Numbered from the stretch's first letter, positions 1-11,785 are shown. The stretch is DNA of 64,000 bases from Lasioglossum baleicum (GCF_051020765.1 NC_134929.1:22458135-22522134), one strand, 5' to 3'. A program made the numbers and translations. The notes: generated by a model not told the origin, from the sequence alone.

Positions 1-901
1 AAGGATTAGGGGTATCGTTGACATCCGACGTCATGCTATTCGCGTGGCACCGGCATGATACGACAATTATTATCAATAGGGATTGATGTAATGTCTGAAT
101 CTATAAATTGAGAGGTCAGTGAGACTTGAACAGAGACTTGGTCAGTGTCTAGCGAAGAAGAAATCGGTGTGAGGGTGGTGTGATGAGGTGGGTCCGAAGA
201 TAATTTTTCCTTTCAAAAAAATTGATAAATATATTCATATTTATTAAAAGTTTCCTTCCGCGTTAATTGTTCAACACTAAACCTGCCACTGTCGGTCAAA
301 CGACCGGTTTTATATTTCTCATTTTACTACATTTTACTAAATTGCACAAAATATAAATACACAGAGCCATGTCATTTTCAAATGCTTCAATTTGAATCGC
401 TTCTAGTGCTCGATAGGTTTAATGTTGACATTACCAAGCGGGTTCTTGAATTTCTTTTGGTAATGGGAAATAAATGACACGTTCGAATAATTGAGAAGAG
501 AAATTTCAACGGTGTGTGCTGTAAAGGAGAGGGAGAAACTTCGTTCCACAAGGGAATCGAGAGAGCTACCTGCGCAAACTGGTGCTCCGGGTTACGCAAA
601 CCTTGGAGAACGTGCACCGACGCTTATGTAATCGTAGTAAATCGGAGTGGAGGGCCTTTCACGCCGAAAGGATCTGTGTCAATGACAGAGGCCACAACAG
701 TTGACGGAATAAAAAAAAAACTGACTGATGGTCTGTTAGTCATCTTCCCAGTTAGCTGATTCGATTCACTTTTCTCGTTTTAAATTGCACCTACCCATTC
801 TTGTCGCAAATGCATCAAATACGCTGTTTAGCGATGACCCAATAATTCGTTTGATAGATACCAGTGTTCCCTCTGAATAATAAATGTGATCTGCTCGTTA
901 G
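1..901. other. Non-coding flank or intron upstream of the sugar transporter
   Basis: No exon could be assigned here, although the missing first coding exon of the transporter at 902 must lie here or further left. The open frames in this stretch (for example 514-759 on the plus strand) show no family motifs. Positions 778-831 resemble the right-hand part of the inverted-repeat element at 6692-6884 (shared words TTTAAATTG and AAATGCAT followed by a decayed end), so an old repeat copy probably lies directly upstream of the exon. Nothing else was recognised. Confidence 0.5.
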
Positions 902-3297
902 GAATGGAGAGAAAAGTTTGCAAGCGGAGCTGAACGGTAACACGGAAGTGTCTTCGATATCGAAGCTTCGACAAGCATTGCCGCAATGTTCCGCGGTTTG
1001 CGCGAAAAATCTTCTGATGTTGACGTTTGGGTCTACCCTGGGATTTTCCACGATCCTGATCCCAGAATTGAGGAAGGAAGACTCGGAAATCCCGGTTAAC
1101 ATGGAGGAGTTAACATGGATCAGTGAGTCTGCTAATAGTTTTTCATAACACGCCTCCTGGTCAAGCAATTTTAAAATAAACTAATGTCTTTCCGTGTTTA
1201 CAGGCAGCTTGAATCTCTTCCTGGTGCCTATCGGTTGCCTGGTCAGCGGTCCGGTGTCTCAGTACCTAGGTCGCAAAAGGACAATGATGCTGATCAACAT
1301 CCCCTTCATTGCAGCGTGGATCATCTTCCACTATGCCAGCAGCGCTGCAATGCTGTTCGTCGCGTTGGCTTTGACAGGATTGACTGGTGGCCTCCTGGAG
1401 GCACCTGTGATGACTTATGTAGCAGAAGTCACGCAGCCACATCTCCGTGGCATGCTCTCCGCTACGTCCAGCATGTCCGTTATCCTTGGAGTCTTCACCC
1501 AGATGTTGAGCGGGAAGTTAACTACCTGGAGAACAGTTGCCTTGATCAACTTGGCTTACCCTGTCATCTGCCTCGTCGCTCTCTGCTTGGTTCCGGAGAG
1601 CCCCCATTGGCTTGCCGGTGAGTTCTGGGTCGGAAGAGATGTTTAACTTTCGAGTCAAACTACAGGGTCTGTCCGAAAAGAAATGCAACCACATTTAAAA
1701 AAAAAATCTATTAAATATATGGGTACAAACCTTTAAATTTCTCCAAAGTAGGATCCTTGGGCATCGACACATTTTTTCCAGCGCGATTTCCATGCTTCAT
1801 ATGCTCCCTGGAAGGCGTTTTTTGGAACCTCTCGTAGTACCCTAGTGTCGCAGCCTCGTCGAGCACTTTCAACCAAAACTTTTCCTTAGATTGCGGGAAA
1901 ACAGTAAACGGTACTTCTTAGTTGGATCACAACACTTCCTCAACCCCCGTACAGTCCTGACTTGTCTCCCGCCGACTTCTTCTTGTTTCCAAAAATTAAA
2001 AATGTGCTAAAAGGATGCCATTTGAAAGCGTGGAACGCGTCAAAGAGGCTGTGACGAGGATACTACGAGAGGCTTCAGAAAACGCCTTCCAGGGAGCATA
2101 CGAAGCATGGAAATCGCGCTGGAAAAAATGTGTCGATGCCCAAGGATCCTACTTTGAAGAAATTTAAACGTGTGTACCCATATGTTTAATAGATTTAAAA
2201 AAAAAATGTGGTTGCATTACTTTCCGGACAGACCCTGTAGCTCCGAGTGTAAAGGGTTAAGATCTAAAATAGATCTTATGTTCGTAATGCAATTTAGATA
2301 CCAATTGATCTCGTGTTCCAGCGACAGGAAAATTGAAGCGAGCAGAAGACGCTCTCTGCTGGCTCCGGGGTTGGGTGAGCCCAGCCGAGGTGAAGGCGGA
2401 GTTCGAATACATATGTCAGGAGGTGCACAAGCCAGCGGAGTCGCGACAGAAGGTCTGGCAGGAGTTCAAGAAGAGAACATTCTACATGCCCTTCCTCCTG
2501 GTCACCTGGGCCTTCTTCGTTGGGTCGTTCGGTGGCACGATAAGCTTGCAAACCTTCGCTGTGATCGTGTTTGAAAAGCTGGATGCACCAATCGACCAGT
2601 ATACGGCTGCTGTGATCCTTGGCCTTGCGCAATTGTTGGGCACGCTGATCTGTGTGTCCGCCATCCATTTCACTGGAAAGCGGAAGTTGAATTTCCTGTC
2701 CATCGGTGGCACTGCGTTCTGCTTCTGTGCCGCAGCCATCTACGGGTGCTTGAAGGAGAATGATGTGATCGACGGACAGAACTTAAGGTGGTTGCCTACC
2801 ACCTTGCTGATCGGCTCAGCCTTCCTGTCTCACGTTGGGATTAGGTTGCTGCCGTGGGTTCTCGCCGGAGAAGTTTTTCCTGTACAGGTAAATCCTGCAA
2901 ACAGCCTAGAAGTTTTAATTTTGCATGAAGATTCGCAGTCTAGATATAACAATGATTTCTGATTGCCAAACAGGTGCGAAGCAGTGGAACAGGGGCTGCC
3001 GGTTCCATAGGCTACGTTTTCAACTCCATCGCGAACAAGAGCTTCCTCTACATGATGAATGGAATGACTCTGGTTGGCACTTTCTTCTTCTACGGTCTGA
3101 TAAACATCCTCGGCGGCTTGGTACTCTACTTCATGCTGCCGGAGACAGAGGGCAGGACCCTCAAGGAGATAGAGGACCACTACTTAGGCGTACAGAGCTT
3201 GAAGCACAAACCAAAGAAAGAGTCTATAGCTATCAAAGAGAAGTGGGCTGCCACGAACGCGGTTGTGATCTGCGACGATAACGAGAGTAAATTGTGA
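902..3297 (+). CDS. Facilitated trehalose transporter Tret1-like, major facilitator sugar transporter (5' partial)
   Basis: A 12-helix sugar porter of the plasma membrane, in the insect Tret1/GLUT-like group that moves trehalose or other sugars between haemolymph and cells. Four exons join in frame: 902-1122, 1204-1617, 2322-2887 and 2974-3297, all with GT..AG introns, giving about 508 codons; the family is usually 470-530. Exon 1 follows an acceptor at 900-901 and holds the first membrane segment (SAVCAKNLLMLTFGSTLGFS). Exon 2 has the GRKR loop motif (GRKRTMML) and the PESPHWLA motif. Exon 3 has TGKRKL and the LPWVLAGEVFP segment. Exon 4 ends with PETEGRTLKEIEDHY and a hydrophilic tail. No suitable ATG precedes the first helix, so the start codon is probably in an unseen upstream exon. 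Intron 2 carries a fold-back mariner. Known of the family: insects have many paralogues, so the exact substrate is an inference. Membership is very secure; the 5' boundary is not. Confidence 0.92.
1663..2237 (+). mobile_element. Fold-back mariner-derived element (copy 1) in transporter intron 2
   Basis: A 575-bp element flanked by TA on both sides, with near-identical ends starting CAGGGTCTGTCCG. The right half encodes, in the plus direction, the C-terminal part of a mariner transposase, including the YSPDLSPADFF-type motif that holds the third catalytic aspartate, then frame damage, then about 50 residues to a stop near 2167. The left half is an inverted copy of the right-hand end, about 215 bp long and including the last codons of the transposase. 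After that the left arm continues for about 60 bp that do not pair with the right. The middle, with the first two catalytic aspartates, is missing, so the element cannot move itself. It lies within intron 2 and is presumably spliced out. Confidence 0.85.
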
Positions 3298-3466
3298 ATC
3301 GGATGTAACTGTAATCGTTCGGCTTGAAGTTCCTTGATAGTTCGTTGAATCTGTTAACGAAGGAGGACGATGGGAACTGTTTTATCTCTACTTTCGATAG
3401 TTTTAATACGAATAGAAGTTTACCAGAATGTATTTTTATACTGCGAATAGAGAGAGACTTTTGAAA

Positions 3467-3472
3467 AATAAA
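3467..3472 (+). terminator. Polyadenylation signal of the sugar transporter
   Basis: AATAAA lies 170 bases past the transporter stop and is the first such hexamer downstream. The convergent gene has its own signal about 85 bases further on, so the two 3' ends nearly touch. Confidence 0.6.
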
Positions 3473-3554
3473 ATTTAAGTTGCGTCGAAGAAGGAAAATT
3501 CGATGAAATGGTATCGAGGGAGGGTGGAAGATTATCCTGGGACTTATGATTATC

Positions 3555-3560
3555 TTTATT
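3555..3560 (-). terminator. Polyadenylation signal of the small minus-strand gene
   Basis: TTTATT on the plus strand, read as AATAAA on the minus strand, 30 bases after the stop of the small gene. Its position supports the strand and 3' end of that gene. Confidence 0.5.
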
Positions 3561-3589
3561 CACGTATGTACAATTTCGTTCGAGACAAA

Positions 3590-4087
3590 TCACGCTTCGG
3601 TGGGCTTCTTTTGCAATCGATTATTCACGTCTGGCTTGAAGTATTGATCGACCACCTTCAAGAAGTTCTTGTGCCGCAGGATGTTGATGAGATCGACAAT
3701 TTGCTCGGGCACCTGCGGTATCTTCAGGTTTTGTATCTGCAGAACGTTGACTTTGCCTTTTCTGCTTTTGTTCGACGGACCAACCACGCTTTGTATTTTC
3801 GCAAGCCGAACAAAACGTTGCGTACATAATATGGACAAAAACATCAGTTAAAAAGACGTCATTTTGGGACAACAGAATCTTCCAATAGACTCCAGGATGC
3901 CATTGGAGAATTTTTTAATTTTTATGGATTTCTATCAGTGAGACATTTACCCGATGTTTGACTTTCCAATTCTACGTCCAGATTGTGACCGTCTGTTCAA
4001 ATGATCTTCGAAACTGGATTCCGGTTCCAGGACCTGTTTCTCCTTTAAGTTTTTCATTGTCTCCTTGTGAAGTTTGTGATGCGGCAT
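3590..4087 (-). CDS. Uncharacterised small basic protein, two coding exons
   Basis: Read on the minus strand, exon 1 runs 4087 to 3951 (ATG with A at -3) and ends with a donor reading GTAAAT. Exon 2 runs 3788 to 3590 after an AG acceptor. The phases agree (exon 1 ends on two bases of a Gly codon) and the joined frame has 111 residues. A second acceptor eleven codons further in is also phase-compatible. The N-terminal half is charged and Lys/Arg-rich (PHHKLHKETMKNLKEKQVL, then RRSQSGRRIGK). The C-terminal half is a better-ordered block (QNLKIPQVPEQIVDLINILR) ending in KKPTEA. Third positions in exon 2 are strongly biased to G or C, unlike the flanking DNA, which supports real coding. AATAAA on the minus strand at 3560-3555 lies 30 bases past the stop. 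I recognise no family. It is convergent with the transporter. A further upstream exon is possible. Confidence 0.65.
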
Positions 4088-5033
4088 GATTAAATCGTCA
4101 ATTTAGCAAACTCACGAAAGAAAATGTCTTTGAAATTTTACGGGCAACCAAGAAGTAATCGATTAAACAAAAAACATACAATCTTGGTTTCCTGCGTGAA
4201 CAATTTCAGGCAATTGGTCAGATCGAAATAATAATCCTTGTAACATACACCGAATTCTAAGGGTGAAGCAGGTTCCTTCCTCACGTAGTTTCGTTTTGCA
4301 TTGAAAACGTGTTTCAAAAAGTTTTATAATGTAATGTTCAATGTTTTAGTGTCATTTTCTACCTTACCAGCGAAATTTTAGCTGAATCCGATCGTCAGGT
4401 CGCGTGCATAGTCATAGGCACCGGCGGTATCGGTGATCAACAAGTGTCCTCGGTGTATGTCTCCGGTGTCCGGATGGCGGCATATTGATGTCGGCCGGGT
4501 TGCCGTAAGCGCAGGCGCGGCCTTCCTCGGGATTGGCCTAAGGAACGGGCGGGGGTCCCACGAAATGGTCGATATATTCTAGCTATAGCGGGGTACAGTG
4601 GCGCGCGAGGCTTTTACCGAGGCCAGTCCAGTCCAGTCTCTTTAAAGTCGTCGCGGAAACCAACCCCCCGGTCGGTTGCTGCTTTTGTTATTTCACATTG
4701 TTCGGTGTTACCGTTCTCTGGGACGCAGTTGTGTGTAGCCCCCTGGAGAACAGGACACTTATTCCTCGGTCGAAGATAGAGCGAGAGCCTGTGGGTGCAG
4801 GACCGGAAGTGGCAGAGTGTGCGTACCGAAAACTCGCTGACCAGCCGTGAGAGGATCATCCTTTTCAGGAGGTACTCGTCGCCGCACGACTTGTCGGATG
4901 GTAACGCGATGGTCTCGTGTGCTACCTCTGTGCTTCTATCAGGGTGTCCGGGGTACCTCGAGCCTGAACATTTCTGTCCGACCAGCCAGTCCGTCGATAG
5001 ACTGCTTATTGATTTCTCTCTGTCCTCCATCTC

Positions 5034-5103
5034 TGTCTCTCTCTCTCGCGCTCTCTACCTCTTTGCTTCTCTCTTTCTCCCTTTCTCTCTTGCTCCTTCC
5101 TCT
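5034..5103. repeat. CT-rich low-complexity tract
   Basis: Imperfect (CT)n run, pyrimidine on the plus strand, within the CpG-rich block. A similar shorter run lies at 6008-6028. Confidence 0.7.
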
Positions 5104-5126
5104 CTCGCGTTGGAGAACCTCCCACG

Positions 5127-5445
5127 CATTTTCGCCATCCATTGTTCACCGAACAGCTACACAGGGGTTCTGACTCCGGTGTAACCTACGTACACCCCCG
5201 TGTCTGAAGTCCCAGTGAATTTCCCGGGTGACAATCGAAGGTGAATCGAACCTGATCGGTCTGCTGCGTTAGATCCATTTTGCAATTTTCGCCTTCTATT
5301 GTTCACCGAACGGCTACACAGGGATTCTGACTCCGGTGTAACCTACGCACACCCCCCACCCTCCAGTCCCGAGTCACAGCGAATTGTTCCGGGTGAGAAT
5401 TGAAGGTAAATCGGACCTGAATGGTCTGGGTTAGGTCCATCTTGG
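5127..5445. repeat. Tandem duplication, 157-bp period, two copies
   Basis: Copy 1 is about 5127-5283 and copy 2 about 5284-5445. Shared words include TTGTTCACCGAAC, GCTACACAGG, TTCTGACTCCGGTGTAACCTA and AGGTCCAT/AGATCCAT. The copies differ by scattered substitutions and small indels, so the duplication is not recent. Confidence 0.85.
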
Positions 5446-6691
5446 GTCACTCCAACGCGTAGCAATCTCTGCCGAGTCTCTAGCTATTTCCTATTTCCCT
5501 TGCCAGTCTCTAGCAAAGTCTTCGCAGTCTACACAAAATTTGTCGACGTAGCACATGTGCTGTAACTGTCTCTGGCAGTCTCCGCGGGGTTACATTCGTA
5601 TTCCTATAACTGTGAACTTACAGAACAAAATTTGTTAGACTGTGAGGATGCCCCGTCGCATCGTTTGTGCAACTATTTCGGGTTAAGGTGAACGTGACCC
5701 TCGCAAAGTTGGGGATCAGTTCGGGAAAGGATCGAGAGGTGGTTTCTGATTTTCCGCCGGACTACTGGAAAGTTAGTTATCGGAGTTATCGAGGTATCCA
5801 CAGCGCAGCGTATCGATTCGGGACGCGTTTTCGGGATCCAGATTCGAGCGTCACGATGTGCCCATACAGAGGCTCCATCTTCCGTCCACGCCGATTCCGC
5901 CAGCCGCTGAAATCGAAACTATGTAACGCGCGGCGTGGGCGGTCAGGGGTTAGGAATCGATCTACCGAAAATATTCGCTCTGCTGCCTGCCCTTTCCCCA
6001 GGCAGCCCTCTCTCTCTCTCTCTCTCCCCTATCTACGTGCTCGAGGCGAAACATGATCGACAAGCGTGCACGATTTTCTCGATGACGCTTCCGCCATTTG
6101 TACGGATTGCTTCCGCTTGGTCCCTGATCTTCCCTAGTCGAAGCGGCCTCGAGAGGCTGGCTTCTCGGATGGTTGCGGACTGTTGGGGGATGCAGCTGGT
6201 CGAGAAAGCTAGCAGGGTTGCTTTTACGTATCCTCTTCTCTAGATACCGCGGTGTACTGTTTGCTAGCAGATGTCCGATAGATGGGAATCGATTAAACAA
6301 AACGATCGCAGATTGCGTTTATTTTTAATGCTCTAGGTCAGACGAAAGTCACGAGTGAAATCGTGCTGACCTTCGCTATTATCCGATTGCTAATAAAAAT
6401 GTGACCTTGAGAATAATTCTTTGCTTTCTACAGGGTTTGTTCCTTTGCTCTCTGTTGTTGATCTAGTTGTTGGACTAGTCCGTTAATACCATTCGAGTTG
6501 GATATTAAGAATTTTGTTTATTCAATTTTGTGGACCACTCTCTACGCACATTCGGATTTATTGTTAGCGAGCTACCATGATCAGGAAGTACCATTGGCTT
6601 TGGAACTGTAACTTCCAAGGCAAACCTAACTCGATGTGCGTCTCACGAATTTGTCGTGAATCAGATTAAACAAACGGAATAGCAATAATTA

Positions 6692-6884
6692 GACTGCGGA
6701 TCTTTATGCAAAGTAAAAGATGTTCGCATTGTTTGCAGAACACAGGAGCCAAATAAAAATTCTATTTTTCTTTTAATTATCCTATTAAGCTGAAACTAGT
6801 ACATTGAAGTGGTCAAATATTTTTAACATGTCCACTGCTTTAAATTGTACGTGCACATTTTTATCATAAATGCATAACGCAGTC
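6692..6884. mobile_element. Short inverted-repeat element, GACTGCGGATC family
   Basis: 193 bp flanked by TA. Ends are GACTGCGGATCTTTATGCA and its complement, slightly decayed on the right (TGCATAACGCAGTC). No coding capacity. The TA duplication and terminal inverted repeats fit a non-autonomous Tc1/mariner-type element. Confidence 0.8.
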
Positions 6885-8559
6885 TAGTAATAATAATTCA
6901 AGACAGTTCACTTCCGAATTGCTCAACCGGGCTACTTCCACGAAGACTGTATGTTAATCTAGATTGTTCGGGGGACATTTTCTTCCACTTTCCGGACCCA
7001 AACACCACGCAGCAGCGTAGTCGCGTGGAACATGCAATTGTGTGCAGCCCGGTGCTGCACAACAACGTTAACATATGGCGATACGATTATCGCAAACCTT
7101 GTCCCACTTTCTTTCACCACGGCGGACGGCGTTCCGAGAGTGTGCGTGGGTGGCTGACACATTTCTCCCCGCGCAAAATCGTTTCCCGGATCGCGTTTCG
7201 ACATACCGACCACAGGTTGTCGAACTTCCGGTTTTCCTGGGCCGATACACCGGAAAACACGTAAACAGGATTTTTGGAGCCGTGACAAACTCGTGGAGAG
7301 ACCGTGCTCGGAATTATTGGCAAAGTTTTCGGCGACCGGTGTGTTCCGCAGCTGTGATTTCAGCGAAATAGTTTTCTAAAGTCGTTATTATTCTTCGTTC
7401 TTTATTCATCGTTTTTCTGAAATGTTCACGAACATAAATTGGCTGTAAACCCTCATTTCGAACAGTTATTTTTCGATGTGTTTTTACTTAAGACTTAAAC
7501 TGATGAGTTGAGAGGGTAGTTTTGTTTCCAGGATTACAGGGGTGCGAGATACCCCATCGCATGCATTATCGAGAAATTAAAAGAATAAGAATAAAAGTGA
7601 CGGAGTTCCTTGGAGTAGAACTTTTATTTCGGGAAAACTGTGTCAAATCGACAGACGAGGAACGGACGAGGGTCAATAAGATTCGTACAAGAATAAATTG
7701 GCTTGAACAGGTTCGATAAGAAAATCCGGTGGAGGGTGAATTTTATTTTTGCGATTATTCTATCCGGCATTGTTTGCTAATAAAGAACGAGGAAACACTA
7801 TATCGCGGAATTGATCGTGCACCGAACACGTCAAAGTCGATTGGCTTTTAGCGGGACAAAGGACCTTTTAATTTCTCCTCGATCGAGCGAGCATCCTAGA
7901 AACAAGTGAGCCAGAAATGATAAAACTTGAAAATCTCCGGTAACTCTGTACTCTGTAGTTGCCGCTGCGACTCGAGCATGAAGAGATCGATAAGAACCCT
8001 CCCACCCCGTCGAAAAAGTTCGCAATGTCTGTGCTTTGGCGTCGTTTATTTATAGTCCACGTCGCTGCCACTCATTTTTAGGCATAACTACAGCTGACCG
8101 TCTGCCGAGTGTTCTATAGCACTCTTCTGTTTACTATCTCTATCCCCTGTCGACCGTGGCCACCGCAAACCTAATCATCCGGAACACCTGCAATGCATTT
8201 TTCCTTTTTCTCTTTATTCTTCGGTGCAGCTTTTTTTGCAACAACGCGGGTTGTTCGTTGTTGCTTCGTTTCAACGTGCAAATCGAGTTTGTTATTTTTT
8301 TTAGAAAAATAAATAAACTATATTGCAATTGAAGGTGGCAGAAATTAAGCCTTGGCACTCGACTAAACATTGCTGCACCATTGCTCAAAACATATTGTAT
8401 TCTTGACACATTCTTGTTATGTTTATAAATAAATGTGAAACAGAATAATTTTTTTATGAATGGACCAAACGCGCGACTTCAATTTCTCTGTAAGGCTGGA
8501 AGAATTAGTTTAGTAAACGACGTCTAAAAAATGCATTTGGTCGGAATTATGGAAAACAA

Positions 8560-8745
8560 TAGCAAAAATGGATTTTTACGACCTTTTTAGCTGGGCCAAT
8601 AACGGAAATTTAAAAGTTGTGTTTGGTCAACTTGTATAAATTATAATATACGCTCCGAAAGTGTGTGTTTCATTGAGATTGGTTAATTGGTGTACGAGTT
8701 ATAAATGATCAAAAGTGGTAAAAAGGCCGAAAACCGCTGAAAATC
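8560..8745 (+). repeat. Diverged copy of one arm of the 25.3-25.9 kb repeat
   Basis: The order of words matches 25500-25640: a GGGCC..TTAACG/ATAACG block, AAATTTAAAA, a TTTCAT..GAGATTG/GGAATCG block, CGAG and then TGGTAAAAAGG/TGGTGAAAATC. Identity looks well below 70 percent and the second arm is absent. Confidence 0.45.
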
Positions 8746-9394
8746 ATATATAAATGAAAAAGCATATTTGTAAAACTTGTTATGGGACTCGCCTAATTCC
8801 CAGGCCAGTAAATAATCGTTCGGCTAGCAAGCCCGCAGAACTTCCGTCATTATATCGGTCATTGGTAATCATTTTCTACTTCCGAGGTGATAGCACAACG
8901 GTGTCCGTGACTTTTTCCGGGGCGCCAGGTGCGGCCACAGTTACTGCGGCCCCACGTGGACTGAATAATGTTCGAGAAAGGGAAATGACGTGACCGAATG
9001 CAGCTGAGCTAATATAATATATAACATATACGGCAGGCCACGAGCTGTGCGACAGCGTTAAACAATTGACGGACGTAACCGGCCGTAATTCCTGGATAAT
9101 TGCCGAGTTCTAATTGCGACCGGCTCAGATTATCGCAAAATACAATTACCACCGGGATCGGTTACCTGAAAGCAGCAATCCCGACTGGAACGAAACGGTT
9201 CCTCGCAACACAGGATCGGATGCAATTAGTTACATGCACCTGCCAGTTTTAATTACAAGCAGCCGACGATTGCTGCAACCCGCGCCGTCTGATAAACCCA
9301 ATAAAACAGCTCCATTCATACGACGATCACATTTTATCACCCGGTTTGTTACACCATTTTCCAATGGCTGTGACCATTATTTTAGGTAATGAAA

Positions 9395-9656
9395 CATTAA
9401 ATAATAATGGCACGGTTCTGATACCATTTTTTAAAGAATGCAACAGGTACAATAATTACAAAAAAGCATCAGTATTTTCACAGGAAAAATTAGAACAAAA
9501 ATGTAAAATATTGTAATGATTAGGTAATATACATAAAATAATAACGGCACGGTTCTGATACCTTTTTTCAAAGAGTGCAACAGGTACAATAATTAAGAAA
9601 AAGCAAACAGTATTTTCACAGGAAAAATTAGAGCAAAAATGTAAAATATTGTAATC
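9395..9656. repeat. Tandem duplication, 137-bp period, two copies
   Basis: Two head-to-tail copies, about 9395-9531 and 9532-9656. Shared strings are GGCACGGTTCTGATACC, TGCAACAGGTACAATAATTA and a 40-base block ending TGTAAAATATTGTAAT. The copies are clearly over 85 percent alike, so this is fairly recent. Confidence 0.9.
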
Positions 9657-11549
9657 ATACAAATGGCACTGTTGGTGGCATTTTGAGCCACTACTGCACA
9701 CACACGCGCACACGCCCCTATCAAGAAACCGCGATAGTCCCGACGTCGTAGAAACTTCACCGACGACGTGCGAAAATTAACGAAAGCGATACGACGAGCT
9801 TATATCGTAGAGATCGGCGATACTAATTGGAGTATACGACGTGTCGATCGTCGAGCAACACCTGCTACAACCGAGAACGTCACGGAAAACTCAACGAAAG
9901 TGGACAGACGTGGATAAAATTAAAATTGTCGATTTTCAATCGAGTAAACATCCTCCATGAGAAGGGGGAAGAGAGAAGGGCCGGAAGTTGACAGGAAAAT
10001 GATGGCCGAAGGGAAAAAGGAAACCGGAAATGGCTGCAAGATGGCGGTGAAGGACTCGGTGCTGGAATTGCGGACCAGGATGACACGCATGATGTCCCTA
10101 GTCGAGATCGATCCACGAGACAGACTTCCGGTACCGACACGTGTTCATTTCCGGGATGGTAGTCTCTGGTTCTGGTTTTGAATCAGTTCGAGACAGTGTG
10201 CGTCGCGTACAGGTCACAGACAGGTCCGAACTGATTCGGCTGATTGAAAGTATTCTGGGAAAGTAATGGTTGTTTCCTGGTTTTTTCAGTGGCAGTTTTA
10301 TGTGTTTAACTTCTTTGATGGTTTCGTATTTTGGAGTTGGTTGCGGACTGGTTTGAACATTTCAAATTTTTTGGACTGTTGTTCGAGACTTTAGGGAAAA
10401 TGTTGTTAATGTTTTGGCTGATTGAATTCGTTCAATTAAGAAATTATTTTCACTGGAATTTTAATTGAAACATTTGCAGATGATATTAAGCGAAAAGTTA
10501 ATTATAGAAATATGTATAACACAGCCATCAGCCATTACTTTTTCTCATACTGATAGATTTATGGAGGTTTGTCGGATTCAAGAGGGTGAGATAGTGGTTG
10601 GTGTGATGGTGGATGTTGAGGCATAAGGATAAGGAACCGATAGCGAGGAATCATGGTACGGAATCGTGGCATTCTTGCGGACAGAATTTAGGGTAGACTG
10701 TGGTGCAGCGGATCGTGAATTTCAGTGGATTAGGGTAACAGTAATCGGGGACTATTAATGGAGTCGACTTGCAAAAGTAGAATGAAATTCATCCATAAAT
10801 GGAATTTATATTTTGTTTCATTTTACTGAAATAATTCATTTAAAAATGTGAACAGAATTTGGAAAATAGCATTTGCTCTAATTGTGGCTGTTCAAGTAAC
10901 CTACTTGTGCTTTTACATAACATGAATATTATCTAGCAAAGGAATCCGGTTTTCCAGTGAAAAATGCAAACCGGAAATGGTTGAAGATCTAAAAAGAATA
11001 TTTGCTTCAAGTGCTATACACGAAGTATGTTAAATGAAAAAAATCTCGAACTTTTCTAAAAAAATCGAATCTCAATAAGACAATCGTATTATTTGACGGA
11101 AAAACGCATTAAGCTTTGTTCAAGACAAAAAGAAACGGTGTTTTTCCTCTCACATTTATCGCGCCCGGTTGGCTACCCTTTTTCCAGGGGTGGAAAGATG
11201 AAGTGTCGCTTAAAAAAGCTCCACAGAGACTTTCCGAATGGCTTGAGTCTCGACGAATGGGGTGCGTGGCGAAAGAAATTCACTTAACTCGACCCCTCGA
11301 CCTTCTTGAAAAACCTCTTTATGATCACGCGCCATGAAACACGAAAGTTTTCGAAAATTTCTTTAAAATCTTCGGTCGACGGAACCTAATTCTTTCTTTA
11401 GTCCCTTTAAAAGCCGTCCTAAAATGTATCCCAATCAAATACCACCTTTTAATCGTTCATATTCGATCAAACAATGAGCACAGACTAGCGAGATAATGCT
11501 AATAAATTGGCGACATTTTGTTGTTATTAATTATTTTTGTACGATAGCT

Positions 11550-11645
11550 TTACGAAAATATTCGTGACGATCTTCTGATTAGAACGAGTACCAACATGCC
11601 ATAGTTCGGAGCATGTTTTGTTCGGTTAATCCACGATTTAAGAAA
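11550..11645. repeat. Dispersed repeat, shared with 22945-23030
   Basis: Shares ordered words with 22945-23030: ATATTCG, CTGA.TA..ACGAG.ACCAAC.TG, then GTTCG/GTGCTCG and TTTAATCC/GTTAATCC. Both are old, diverged copies of one unidentified repeat; this one lies about 140 bases before the Rab3 acceptor. Confidence 0.45.
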
Positions 11646-11785
11646 ATATCTGAATTCTCTATAAAACCGTTCTAAGTGCAACGAGATTCATTAAAGATTA
11701 ATTATACTGTTGTTACTGGGTTTTCTTTCGTTTTTCATTATGTGTGTTCGTTTTTCGAGAATTTATAGTAATCTATTGTTTTCAG

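Larger units (their letters stand above)
4400..6244 (+). promoter_or_regulatory. CpG-rich block, possible promoter and 5' untranslated exon of Rab3
   Basis: This stretch is much richer in G, C and CpG than its surroundings. A TATA-like string (GATATATTC) lies near 4570, followed by a GC-rich run and a CCAGTCCAGTCCAGTCTC string that could be an initiator region. Rab3 coding starts exactly at a splice acceptor (11781-11785), so Rab3 needs an upstream non-coding exon, and this block is the best candidate on the correct strand. Donor-like sites exist (for example AAG|GTGAAC near 5688). The minus-strand gene ending at 4087 could also use this region as a divergent promoter. The open frames here are pyrimidine-rich chance frames. 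Confidence 0.3.
6893..11540. other. Non-coding stretch upstream of Rab3
   Basis: About 4.6 kb with no recognised gene. The cluster of open frames at 6960-7370 is open in several frames on both strands at once, as expected for GC-rich non-coding DNA. It contains the half repeat at 8560-8745, the tandem duplication at 9395-9656 and nothing else that could be assigned. It may be a Rab3 5' intron if the upstream exon is near 5 kb. Confidence 0.5.

Noticed and set aside
3503..3829. Plus-strand 108-codon frame over the small minus-strand gene
   Set aside because: It is the antisense shadow of exon 2 on the minus strand, which has the codon bias, splice phase and polyadenylation signal.
6960..7371. 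Cluster of overlapping frames, considered as a gene
   Set aside because: Five frames on two strands are open together and none shows motifs or an ordered codon bias.
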